NCBI GenBank assembly: GCA_028687575.1
Contig: JAQTZW010000003.1
Span: forward strand, 124,001 to 188,000
DNA length: 64,000 nt
Source of the DNA: Gallionella sp.
GTDB lineage: Bacteria > Pseudomonadota > Gammaproteobacteria > Burkholderiales > Gallionellaceae
Reading direction: 5' to 3'
How positions within the stretch are numbered: position 1 is the stretch's first letter; each line of letters opens with the position of its first letter. The notes below the pieces were generated by a model that worked only from the letters and a program-made list of their open reading frames with translations, ran no database searches and had not been told where the DNA came from. Shown here in pieces: positions 17,645 through 25,781 of this stretch. The position numbers were made by a program, and so were the translations under genes.

Positions 17645-18454
17645 TCAGGGACAGAAACGGCAGTACGGATTGGGCCGTTTGGCGGCGTCTTCGGGGGAGA
17701 TGGCAGGAGCGGGAGCAGCATCGGGCTGGGTAGGTGCAGAGTGGTCGCTTGCGGCATCCGCTTTGTTCTCTTGTGTCTTTGCTGCGCTTTCCTGTTTTTT
17801 CTGTTCTTCAATAGCCTGCAGGACTTCAGCTGACGGGGTGTAGTTACCGTCCAGTTTTTTGAGTTTCCAGATGAAAAAATCGGCGTTGCGCTTGTTGGTC
17901 TCAGTGAGCCCACGTTCATACCATTTGATGGCGTTGTCGCGTTCCTTTTTGCGCTGGTAGTAGTCGCCAAGTTGGGCATAGGCTTGTGCGTACGCAGGCT
18001 GGAGCTGGATGAGTTTGAGCAGTGCTTCAATTGCCTCGGCGTTGTTATTGAACTTAAACATGATCCTTGCCTTGCTCAGGTATATTTCCGGCAGTAGTGG
18101 GTAATTATCCGGTGCCTTGCTCAGAAAATATTGGATATTGTCGAATATCGAGCCATACAGCGCAGTTCTGGCGGATAGTCCCACCTTATCCAGCTGGTTC
18201 TCCTGGTTCAGCGCCCAGCAGTAATGGTGCAGGTGGTTGAATGATGCCCCGTAAAGGGCGATGTACTCCTGCAAGGGCTTGGGGTCGGGGAGGGTGTAAC
18301 GAGTCACCAGCGTGCCTTTGCAGTAGGATGGTACAGCGGCCAGTTCAGCCGCATTCTCAATCTCGCCATGAGGGCCCATTGCCCATGCCGATGTGACTGA
18401 CAGTGCCAGCATGAGTGCCCATGCGATATTCATGACGTGCTTCACGATTATCAT
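17645..18454 (-). CDS. Secreted TPR-repeat protein
   Basis: A 269-residue protein with an N-terminal signal peptide (WALMLALSVTSAWA) and tetratricopeptide repeats at about residues 115-195 (AIEALLKLIQLQPAYAQAYA and AIKWYERGL). The C-terminal tail is low-complexity, Ala/Pro/Glu-rich, and ends in NPYCRFCP, a short Cys-x2-Cys tail. The ATG at 18454 overlaps the upstream hydrolase stop by four bases (ATGA), so the two are coupled. It likely serves as a periplasmic scaffold for the exopolysaccharide machinery; partners are unknown. Confidence 0.78.
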   Translation of the reverse strand: MIIVKHVMNIAWALMLALSVTSAWAMGPHGEIENAAELAAVPSYCKGTLVTRYTLPDPKPLQEYIALYGASFNHLHHYCWALNQENQLDKVGLSARTALYGSIFDNIQYFLSKAPDNYPLLPEIYLSKARIMFKFNNNAEAIEALLKLIQLQPAYAQAYAQLGDYYQRKKERDNAIKWYERGLTETNKRNADFFIWKLKKLDGNYTPSAEVLQAIEEQKKQESAAKTQENKADAASDHSAPTQPDAAPAPAISPEDAAKRPNPYCRFCP

Positions 18455-19332
18455 TTCCTTATGTTCTTGTCGGGATGTCGTGCGGCAAGCCAGCACGAGG
18501 TGTGATCGGCCACCGCGTCACGCCAGACTTGGGTGGAGAAGGTGTGGTTCGCCTCCGGCATAAAACACTGCGTGAAGCGGGGGGAACGCATGATGCGCTT
18601 CCAGTCTTTGTTGTTCCGCGTCAAAGAGATGAATTCCTGGGCAACCAGATCGTTGCCGCTGAGTATGACCAGCACCCCACCCCGGTAACGATTCAGGCCG
18701 GACCGCATCCGTTCTATATAGCCGGGCAGGCCGTGCCGGGGATCGGTGGGTGTCGCAGGGGCGGCAGTGGTGAGGGCGCTTTGCGCGGATTTTGTCAGGT
18801 CGTTGGCCGATTGCCCCAGTGACAGCTTGCCAGACAGCAGCTTTTTCCAGAACGAGCGTTGCGTCAAGCGCGCCAGATAATAGTGTTTCAGGCGGGTGCG
18901 GGCTGCGCCCGCTTCGCTGTGTACCCAAGGGTTGAGCAGAATCAGGCTGTTGATGCGTGCATCGGTGTGGGCGTATAGCATGGCCGAGGAGGCGGCATCG
19001 CACAATCCCCAGAGTGCGATGTGGCGCAGGCCGGGAGTGCGTTCGAGCAAGGTGTCCAGTGCGGCACGGATGTCGTCATCCACTTCTTCGAAGGTGCGTG
19101 GCTCGCCCTCGCTGTCCCCCATGCCGCGATAGTCGAAGCGCATCGAGGCTATTCCCTGATTCGCCAGTTGGCGTGCCAGCAGGGTGAATTGCCGGTGGCT
19201 GCCGGCGCGGTATTGCGGCCCGCCCACCAGAATGAGTACGCCGGTGTCGGCGGCTGTCACAGGCCGGGTGATGATGCCGCTCAGCCGGCTGCCGGCGCAG
19301 TCGAACGTCAAGGCTTGCTCAAGGTAATTCAT
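18451..19332 (-). CDS. Exosortase A system-associated hydrolase 1
   Basis: A 293-residue alpha/beta-hydrolase of the TIGR03100 type. It has GVLILVGGPQYRAGSHRQF (oxyanion region), SMRFDYRGMGDSEG, and an elbow-like LWGLCDAASSAM in which the usual nucleophile Ser position reads Cys (GLCDA), a feature of this family. The C-terminal His is in PEANHTF. It is encoded in a four-gene leftward run (ACP, hydrolase 2, hydrolase 1, TPR protein) with four-base overlaps. With the ACP and the acyl-CoA ligase nearby it probably cleaves or transfers an acyl thioester or ester linked to the glycan. Confidence 0.88.
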   Translation of the reverse strand: MNYLEQALTFDCAGSRLSGIITRPVTAADTGVLILVGGPQYRAGSHRQFTLLARQLANQGIASMRFDYRGMGDSEGEPRTFEEVDDDIRAALDTLLERTPGLRHIALWGLCDAASSAMLYAHTDARINSLILLNPWVHSEAGAARTRLKHYYLARLTQRSFWKKLLSGKLSLGQSANDLTKSAQSALTTAAPATPTDPRHGLPGYIERMRSGLNRYRGGVLVILSGNDLVAQEFISLTRNNKDWKRIMRSPRFTQCFMPEANHTFSTQVWRDAVADHTSCWLAARHPDKNIRK

Positions 19333-20141
19333 GGCATCGTCACTTCGAGCAATCCGGCGCATTCGGTGATTTCCTGCGTCAGCCAGAAGGGGTCTCCGGC
19401 CAGCGTTCGGGTGTGTACCGACACGCCATGTTTGCGCCATTCCTCGACCACGCGCCGACCCGCCGGGCTGGGCTGATCGGCGGCTAGTGCGCCGAGTTCC
19501 AGCCAGTTGACCGGGCAGGGCGGCGGCATTGCGGACAAGTTCAGGCAGGCAAGCTCGCTCGCCATTGCCGGGCTCAGCCGGTAGCCGCCCACTTCGATGT
19601 TTTCGCCGGCTTGCAGCTTGGCGCGCAACGACTGGGTGTCGTTCTGCGACTGCCCTGAACCCAGCATTTCGCTAGCCAGCTTGATGCGCAAAAACTGGTT
19701 CAGGTACTGGTCGCCATTAGTCACGGGTTGCCAGAGTATCAGTTGTTGGATGTCGGACAGTTCGCGGGCCAGATCGACAGCCAGGCTGGCACCGGTGCGC
19801 AATCCCCACAGGATGATAGGCGCGGCGGCCTTGCTGGCCAGCCACCCATGGGCGCGACGAGCGTCGTCCAGCCAGATTTGCCAGCTGGCATCGGCAAAAT
19901 CGCCCGCACTGTCGCCGCAGCCAGTCAGGTCCACTTGCAGGACGCTATAACCCTGCGCGGCCATGCGGCGAGCCTGTAAGGAGGCCATGCGGCGCGACTT
20001 GTGCATTTCTTCGGCGAACGGGTGCAAATACAGGATGCTGCCCCGGGGAGGCGTATTGGCGGGATACAGGTGCAGGCAGAACAGGCTGCCGTGGCCGCCA
20101 TCAAGAAAGAAAGGTTCTATCTCAAAGTCGGCCTGATGCAT
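19329..20141 (-). CDS. Exosortase A system-associated hydrolase 2
   Basis: A 270-residue alpha/beta-hydrolase of the TIGR03101 type, paralogous to the neighbouring hydrolase 1. Motifs include SILYLHPFAEEMHKSRRM, VLQVDLTGCGDSAGDF, and the elbow ILWGLRTGASLAVD, where the expected Ser nucleophile position is Thr or Arg, so classical Ser-His-Asp chemistry is not obvious. It starts two bases after the ACP gene ends and overlaps hydrolase 1 by four bases. The likely role is in acyl-group handling with the ACP, and the two hydrolases may act as a pair. Confidence 0.88.
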   Translation of the reverse strand: MHQADFEIEPFFLDGGHGSLFCLHLYPANTPPRGSILYLHPFAEEMHKSRRMASLQARRMAAQGYSVLQVDLTGCGDSAGDFADASWQIWLDDARRAHGWLASKAAAPIILWGLRTGASLAVDLARELSDIQQLILWQPVTNGDQYLNQFLRIKLASEMLGSGQSQNDTQSLRAKLQAGENIEVGGYRLSPAMASELACLNLSAMPPPCPVNWLELGALAADQPSPAGRRVVEEWRKHGVSVHTRTLAGDPFWLTQEITECAGLLEVTMP

Positions 20142-20143
20142 GT

Positions 20144-20395
20144 TTACTTGTTCAGTTTTGCTTCGACGAATCCGATCAGGCTGGCCAGCGTGGCAAAAGT
20201 GTCGGCGCTGATTTCGTCATCGTCAATGGTAAAGCCGAAGTGTTCTTCGAGTGCGGAAAGGATTGCGACGACGGCCATCGAGTCCAGCTCCGGCAATGCG
20301 CCGAGCAAGGGGGATTCGGGCGTCAGTGCATCGGCGCGCGGGCCGAGTTGCAGGGATCGGGATAGCAGGGTTTTAACTTCGGTCTGGATAGTCAT
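20144..20395 (-). CDS. Acyl carrier protein, XrtA-associated
   Basis: An 83-residue acyl carrier protein. The phosphopantetheine attachment Ser lies in ELDSMAVVAIL (residue about 39), and the protein is acidic with the four-helix ACP pattern (ALEEHFGFTIDDDEIS). I used the ATG at 20395; the open frame continues upstream to 20635 but the extra sequence is unrelated to ACPs. It heads the ACP, hydrolase 2, hydrolase 1, TPR operon. It probably carries an acyl or aminoacyl group activated by the acyl-CoA ligase encoded about 1 kb away on the other strand. Confidence 0.88.
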   Translation of the reverse strand: MTIQTEVKTLLSRSLQLGPRADALTPESPLLGALPELDSMAVVAILSALEEHFGFTIDDDEISADTFATLASLIGFVEAKLNK

Positions 20396-20659
20396 GGTGT
20401 GCTGAAAAATTGGTAACAATAAGGCTTGGAGCGGGTTGCGTATTTTATTGGCTGTGGATTGTCGCATCAATCGTCTATGCGGTTCAGTGTTTTTACCCAG
20501 CTTCACAGCATTGAAGTTGATTGTTGCGGGGGGCTGGACTAGTATTCGCCCGCTTTTGGTTCCACTTCCCATCGCGGGAATCACGGCAGCCTTTTTACCG
20601 CAAGACGTTGATTCTGGCAAGAATCTCATAGTCAAAGAAGCGACGGAACAGTCTCGATC

Positions 20660-21340
20660 ATGATTTCACTGCTGCAGGCAACATACAAAGAACTGGGCTT
20701 ATCGGGCACACTGGTACACAGCTTCAACCAGCTGATGGGGGCGCTGCGTATCCGGCAGGTGGCTATCCGCAAATATCACATTACCCGGCAGGCGGTGACG
20801 TTATCCGAAGCGGCAGCCGGCAAGGGCCAGTCCATCGAAGTACGGGAGTTGTATCGTGACGACCCGCTGTGCCTGCAACTGGGCAGGCCGGCAGAGGTCA
20901 TTCAGGCCCGGTTTGATCAGGGCGGGCATTGTTATGCCGCGTTCAGGAAAGGGCAGTTGGCCGGCTACCTGTGGTTGAATTTCGGCAAATATCAGGAGGA
21001 TGAGGTGCGTTGCACCTTCGTCCTGTCGCCCTTTGACAAGTCGGCCTGGGATTACGATGTGTACGTGTTTCCGCCGCACCGCTTGTCGTACACTTTCCCG
21101 CGTCTGTGGGAACATGCCAACGGCGTGATGGCGGCGCGGGGCGTGGCGGCCAGCTATAGCCGCATCGCCTACTACAATACGGCCTCCCTCGGTTCCCACA
21201 GCAAGCTGGGCAGTCGCGTCATCGGTTCGATCTATTTCCTGTGCGTGTTTGGGATGCAGCTGTCCTGGACTGGCGATTTCAGGCCGACATTTACCTTCAC
21301 TGCAGACTCGCGACACTTCCCTGAAATTCACATTGCATAG
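20660..21340 (+). CDS. GNAT-like protein of the XrtA locus
   Basis: A 226-residue cytosolic protein that I do not assign to a precise family. The middle (about residues 85-200) has an acetyltransferase-like pattern: HCYAAFRKGQLAGYLWLNFG, then WDYDVYVFPPHRLSYTFPRL and ARGVAASYSRIAYYNTASL, compatible with a GNAT fold. It is divergent from the ACP operon and precedes the acyl-CoA ligase by 133 bases, which suggests it uses the acyl group prepared by those proteins. No signal peptide is seen. The acetyltransferase role is inferred from fold-like pattern and context only. Confidence 0.65.
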   Translation: MISLLQATYKELGLSGTLVHSFNQLMGALRIRQVAIRKYHITRQAVTLSEAAAGKGQSIEVRELYRDDPLCLQLGRPAEVIQARFDQGGHCYAAFRKGQLAGYLWLNFGKYQEDEVRCTFVLSPFDKSAWDYDVYVFPPHRLSYTFPRLWEHANGVMAARGVAASYSRIAYYNTASLGSHSKLGSRVIGSIYFLCVFGMQLSWTGDFRPTFTFTADSRHFPEIHIA

Positions 21341-21473
21341 TGTTTCACGGCAGCATCAGCGATAATAGTTCGCCTGTTTCAACTGGCCTGCCAGCCCGGA
21401 CGCGGTGACGAAATCGCCTGCTGTGCATCACTTCCACTGGTAGCGCATATCAACTATTCGGAAAAAGTACTTT

Positions 21474-23060
21474 ATGGTTAGTCTTGTCCATGAATTGATT
21501 CACACTGCGGCGAGCAAATGCCCGGCAGCCATCGCCTTGCGAGATGGGCGAAGTGAGCTCAGTTACGCAACATTGAGTGCCGAAGTAAATCGAGCGGCTG
21601 ACCTGTTGCTCGGCCTCGGTCTGTCGCGCGGCGAGCGCGTTGCGGTGTACATGGACAAGCGTGTGGACACCGTCGTGGCGATGTTCGGTGCGGCAGCGGC
21701 GGGCGGGGTGTTCGTGCCGGTCAATCCGCTGCTCAAAGCCGCCCAGGTCGCCTACATCCTGCAGGACTGCAACGTGCGTGTGCTGGTCACCAGCGCGGAG
21801 CGCCTGGCGGCGCTGACGCCGGTGCTGGCCGATTGCCACGATTTGCGCGCTGTGGTGTTGGTGTCCGATGCGGCAGCCCCGGTGTTGGAGCGCATGGACT
21901 GTGTGAACTGGTCTGACCGCGCCGATGCTGGGCCGGCAGTGGCGCACCGCGTGATAGACGGCGACATGGCGGCCATCCTCTACACTTCCGGCAGCACCGG
22001 CAGGCCCAAGGGCGTGGTGCTGTCGCACCGCAATCTGGTGGCGGGCGCGCGCAGCGTCTCGCAATATCTGGAGATTGATGCTGCTGACCGCATCCTGTCG
22101 GTGTTGCCGCTGAGTTTCGATTACGGGCTGAATCAGATCACCAGCGCGTTTTACACCGGAGCCTGTGCGGTGCTGATGAATTACCTGTTCCCGCGCGATG
22201 TAATCCGCATGGTGGAACGGGAAAAGATCACCGGTCTGGCCGCCGTGCCGCCGCTGTGGATACAGCTGGCGCAACTGGATTGGCCGCCTGCCATCACGGA
22301 GCATCTGCGTTATTTCACCAATTCCGGCGGTGCGATGCCGCTGCCCACGCTGGCGGCGTTGCGCGAGAAGTTGCCCACCACGCGCCCCTATCTGATGTAC
22401 GGCCTGACCGAGGCGTTCCGCTCCACCTATCTGCCGCCGGAACAGGCGGATATCCGTCCCGGCTCGATAGGCCGTGCTATTCCCGATGCCGAGATACTGG
22501 TGGTGCGCGCCGACGGTACGCCCTGCGCGCCGGGTGAAGAAGGCGAACTGGTGCATCGCGGCGTGCACGTATCGCTGGGCTACTGGAACGATGCCGCCAA
22601 GACGGCGGAGCGTTTCCGGCCAGCGCCCGGGCAGCCTGCCGGCCTTGTGATGCCGGAGATAGCGGTCTGGTCGGGCGACACCGTGAAGCGCGACGAGGAA
22701 GGCTATCTCTATTTCGTCGGTCGCCGCGACGAGATGATCAAGACTTCCGGTTACCGGGTCAGCCCCAGCGAAGTGGAAGAAGTCGTTTACGCCAGCGGGC
22801 TGGTGGTCGAAGCAGTGGCGCTGGGCGTGGCCCATCCGGTGCTGGGGCAGGCGGTGGTGCTGGTGGTCTACGCGCCCGCGCAGGATGCAACGGTTGCCGA
22901 TCGGCTGCTGAACGAGTGCAAGCTGAAACTGCCCGCCTTCATGATCCCGGCGCGCATCGAGGTCAAGTCCGACCCGTTGCCGCGCAATCCCAACGGCAAG
23001 ATAGACCGCGTACAACTTTCCGCCGGACTCGCCGATCTTTTCAAGGAAACACCCGCATGA
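21474..23060 (+). CDS. Acyl-CoA ligase (AMP-forming), exosortase A system-associated
   Basis: A 528-residue ANL-superfamily adenylating enzyme of the TIGR03098 type. The P-loop is ILYTSGSTGRPKGVVLSHRN (about residues 167-186), A5 is YLMYGLTEAFRS, A7 is VWSGDTVKRDEEGYLYFVGR, A8 is DEMIKTSGYRVSP, and A10 is PRNPNGKIDR with the catalytic Lys. It activates a carboxylate as acyl-AMP, then transfers it to CoA or to the ACP encoded nearby. The next gene, a PLP decarboxylase, starts inside its stop codon (ATGA), so the two are strongly coupled. Confidence 0.93.
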   Translation: MVSLVHELIHTAASKCPAAIALRDGRSELSYATLSAEVNRAADLLLGLGLSRGERVAVYMDKRVDTVVAMFGAAAAGGVFVPVNPLLKAAQVAYILQDCNVRVLVTSAERLAALTPVLADCHDLRAVVLVSDAAAPVLERMDCVNWSDRADAGPAVAHRVIDGDMAAILYTSGSTGRPKGVVLSHRNLVAGARSVSQYLEIDAADRILSVLPLSFDYGLNQITSAFYTGACAVLMNYLFPRDVIRMVEREKITGLAAVPPLWIQLAQLDWPPAITEHLRYFTNSGGAMPLPTLAALREKLPTTRPYLMYGLTEAFRSTYLPPEQADIRPGSIGRAIPDAEILVVRADGTPCAPGEEGELVHRGVHVSLGYWNDAAKTAERFRPAPGQPAGLVMPEIAVWSGDTVKRDEEGYLYFVGRRDEMIKTSGYRVSPSEVEEVVYASGLVVEAVALGVAHPVLGQAVVLVVYAPAQDATVADRLLNECKLKLPAFMIPARIEVKSDPLPRNPNGKIDRVQLSAGLADLFKETPA

Positions 23061-24286
23061 ATCTTAGCCACCTGCCAGACACCGGTTTTGCGGTCGCCGA
23101 CAACTGCCTGCAGATCGGCGGCATGCCGCTGACGCGACTCGCCGAGCGCGCCGGAGCCACGCCGTTCTACGCCTATGACAGGCAGTTGGTCAGCGAGCGA
23201 GTGGCCAAGCTGCGGGCGGCGCTGCCGGCGGAGATCCATCTGCATTACGCGATCAAGGCCAACCCGATGCCGGCGCTGGTGCAGCATCTGGCGGGGCTGG
23301 TGGACGGTTTCGACGTGGCTTCGGTGGGTGAGATGAAGACGGTGCTGGACAGCGCGATGCCGGCAGAGAAAGTCAGTCTGGCCGGTCCCGGCAAGACCGC
23401 CGCGCAGTTGCGCCAGGCGGCGGCGGCCGGCATCGTCGTCAACCTAGAATCGGAGCGCGAGATGGAGCTGATCGCGCAGGCTGGCGCGGAGCTGGGCGTC
23501 CGTCCGAAAGTGACGGTACGGGTCAATCCGGACTTCGAGTTGAAATCTTCCGGCATGAAAATGAGCGGCGGTCCCAAGCAGTTCGGCGTGGATGCCGAGC
23601 GCGTGCCAGCGATGCTGGCGCGCATGAAGGAATTGCCGGTGGAGTTCTACGGTTTCCATATCTTCTGCGGTTCGCAGAACCTGCGCGCCGAGGCCATCAT
23701 CGAGGCGCAGCGCAACACCTTTGCGCTGGCGCGCCGGCTGGCCGAAGATGCGCCGGGGCCGGTCAGGTTGCTCAATCTGGGCGGCGGCTTCGGCATCCCC
23801 TATTTCCCCGGCGAACAGGTGCTGGACCTGGCGGCGGTCGGTGCACACCTGCATGGCCTAATGCCGCAGGCGCGGCAGGATTTCCCCGAGGCCGAGTTCG
23901 TCATCGAACTGGGGCGTTACATCGTCGGCGAGGCGGGTGTTTACGTCAGCCGCGTGATCGAACGCAAGGAATCGCGCGGTCAGATTTTCCTGATCACCGA
24001 CGGTGGGCTGCACCACCATCTGGCGGCTTCCGGCAACTTTGGTCAGGTGATTCGCAAGAATTATCCCGCGCTGGTCGGCAACCGCGTGTCGCCCGAGGGG
24101 GACGCGACTTTGGCTACGGTGGTCGGGCCGCTGTGCACCCCGCTGGATACGCTGGCCGACAAGATGCCGCTGGGGCACGCGCAAGAGGGGGACCTGATCG
24201 TGGTGATGCAGTCAGGCGCATATGGACTGACTGCCAGCCCTGCCGCGTTCCTGAGCCATCCGGCAGCGCGCGAACTGCTGGTCTGA
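23057..24286 (+). CDS. PLP-dependent decarboxylase, exosortase A system-associated
   Basis: A 409-residue fold-III PLP enzyme of the LysA/ornithine-decarboxylase superfamily, TIGR03099 type. The PLP Lys lies in HLHYAIKANPMPALV, the phosphate-binding glycine loop in LLNLGGGFGIPYF, and the C-terminal Tyr in VMQSGAYGLTASP; it also has FYGFHIFCGSQNL. It probably decarboxylates an amino acid (possibly while bound to a carrier) to supply an amine or acyl substituent for the polymer. The ATG at 23057 overlaps the ligase stop by four bases. The open frame upstream overlaps the ligase and is not used. Confidence 0.92.
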   Translation: MNLSHLPDTGFAVADNCLQIGGMPLTRLAERAGATPFYAYDRQLVSERVAKLRAALPAEIHLHYAIKANPMPALVQHLAGLVDGFDVASVGEMKTVLDSAMPAEKVSLAGPGKTAAQLRQAAAAGIVVNLESEREMELIAQAGAELGVRPKVTVRVNPDFELKSSGMKMSGGPKQFGVDAERVPAMLARMKELPVEFYGFHIFCGSQNLRAEAIIEAQRNTFALARRLAEDAPGPVRLLNLGGGFGIPYFPGEQVLDLAAVGAHLHGLMPQARQDFPEAEFVIELGRYIVGEAGVYVSRVIERKESRGQIFLITDGGLHHHLAASGNFGQVIRKNYPALVGNRVSPEGDATLATVVGPLCTPLDTLADKMPLGHAQEGDLIVVMQSGAYGLTASPAAFLSHPAARELLV

Positions 24287-24313
24287 TGGCCTGATGAATG
24301 GGGCGGGCGGGAG

Positions 24314-25738
24314 TTAGCGGCTGCCCTTGCCGGTCAGCACCACCCAGACGGTGTCCATCAGGATAACGATGTCCAGGAACAGATTGTTGTTCTTGACGTA
24401 GTACAGGTCATATTGCAGTTTCTGCAATGAATCCTCGACCGAGGAGCCATACTGGTAGCGCACCTGCGCCCAGCCGGTCACGCCGGGTTTGATGCTGTGG
24501 CGCAGGTTGTAATAGGGAATCTGTTCACAGAGTTGCCGGACGAAGAAATCTCGCTCCGGACGCGGGCCGACCAGACTCATCTCGCCCTTCAGTACATTGA
24601 ATATCTGCGGCAGTTCGTCTATGCGCAGGGTGCGTATGATGTTTCCGACCCGGGTGATGCGCGAGTCGTTTTGTGTCGCCCACTGTGGCTTGCCGGACTT
24701 TTCAGCATCCTTGCGCATACTGCGAAATTTGTACACGGTGAACGGGCGACCTTCCAGTCCGATACGTTCCTGGCGATAGAGGACGGGGCCGCCGTCTTCC
24801 AGCAGGATACAGAGCGTAGCAATCAGCATCACGGGGAGTGTGATGACTAGCAGTGTGATGCTGGAGATTAGATCGAAAACACGCTTGATGGCGGCTCGCA
24901 ATGCACTCTGATCGAATCCGCCACCGAATACCAGCCAACTGGGATGCAGAGAGTTCACGCGAATATGATTCATCTCACGTTCGAAGAAAGTCGAGGCATC
25001 CACCACCGTGATGCCGTTGAGCTTGCATTCCAGTAGTTGCTGGATTGGGAAATGCTTGTTGTCGCGTTGCTGAATGGCGACGACAATCTCGTCCACCTGA
25101 TGTGTTGTTACCAGAGACATCAGTGATTGGTCGGCAGGCAGAATCTTGTCTTTGTCTACGACGGTCTTTCCTTCGTGCAAGGGCGCGAATCCAACCACTT
25201 TGAAACGGATGGGATTTTTCGCGCTTCCGCCGGTATGGGCGCACTCGTTGGCCAGTTCTCCGGCGCCCAATATCAATATGTTGGGACGTAGCAAATTCAG
25301 TACATAGTTTGAGCAATAAATTGACCGGGTCAGCAGCACGCCTAGCGTGGCGAGAATCATCACAATCAGCACGATACCTCGGCCAAAATAGGCAATCGGA
25401 GCAATGTAAACAATCAGTGAGATCAGACCGAACCCCATCGTGAACGAAGGCATAAGGCGCAGCAAAGTGTGTCTCATATCCTCGCGATGGGTCAGGTGAT
25501 ACATGCCCATGAATTGCATACTCAGTATCATTACAGATGCGAATACCACAGCCTGTGGCAGCAAGTCAGGCACGCGGTCAAAGTGTAGATGACCCAATGG
25601 TGAAAAACGAACGGCGACACCAACATAAAACGAGGCAATCAGGATGAGGGCCTCTATGCTGAGCAGAAGGACGCCAAGTCGGTTGATGGGGCGATGAAAG
25701 GACTGCAATGGGGTTTCCTTGGTAAGGTTGTTATGCAT
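24314..25738 (-). CDS. XrtA-system undecaprenyl-phosphate sugar phosphotransferase (EpsB-like)
   Basis: A 474-residue polyprenyl-phosphate phosphoglycosyl transferase (TIGR03013 type), the initiating enzyme of repeat-unit synthesis. Four N-terminal membrane segments lie within about residues 17-140. A CoA-binding-like Rossmann domain follows (NILILGAGELANECA). The catalytic bacterial sugar transferase domain has an anchoring hydrophobic helix near 285-310, then ERIGLEGRPFTVYKFRSM, RTLRIDELPQIFNVLKGEM and SLVGPRPERDFFV. It is convergent with the PLP decarboxylase gene (27-base gap) and lies 43 bases downstream of prsT. Confidence 0.93.
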   Translation of the reverse strand: MHNNLTKETPLQSFHRPINRLGVLLLSIEALILIASFYVGVAVRFSPLGHLHFDRVPDLLPQAVVFASVMILSMQFMGMYHLTHREDMRHTLLRLMPSFTMGFGLISLIVYIAPIAYFGRGIVLIVMILATLGVLLTRSIYCSNYVLNLLRPNILILGAGELANECAHTGGSAKNPIRFKVVGFAPLHEGKTVVDKDKILPADQSLMSLVTTHQVDEIVVAIQQRDNKHFPIQQLLECKLNGITVVDASTFFEREMNHIRVNSLHPSWLVFGGGFDQSALRAAIKRVFDLISSITLLVITLPVMLIATLCILLEDGGPVLYRQERIGLEGRPFTVYKFRSMRKDAEKSGKPQWATQNDSRITRVGNIIRTLRIDELPQIFNVLKGEMSLVGPRPERDFFVRQLCEQIPYYNLRHSIKPGVTGWAQVRYQYGSSVEDSLQKLQYDLYYVKNNNLFLDIVILMDTVWVVLTGKGSR

Positions 25739-25781
25739 GCCGCACGTCTCGAAGCACGCACGGCATGACGATAGACCGACT

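Noticed and set aside
20405-20420. A GGTAAC half-site near the ACP gene as another copy of the cytochrome-operon regulator site.
   Set aside because: Only one half-site is present and no second arm follows at the 6-4-6 spacing.
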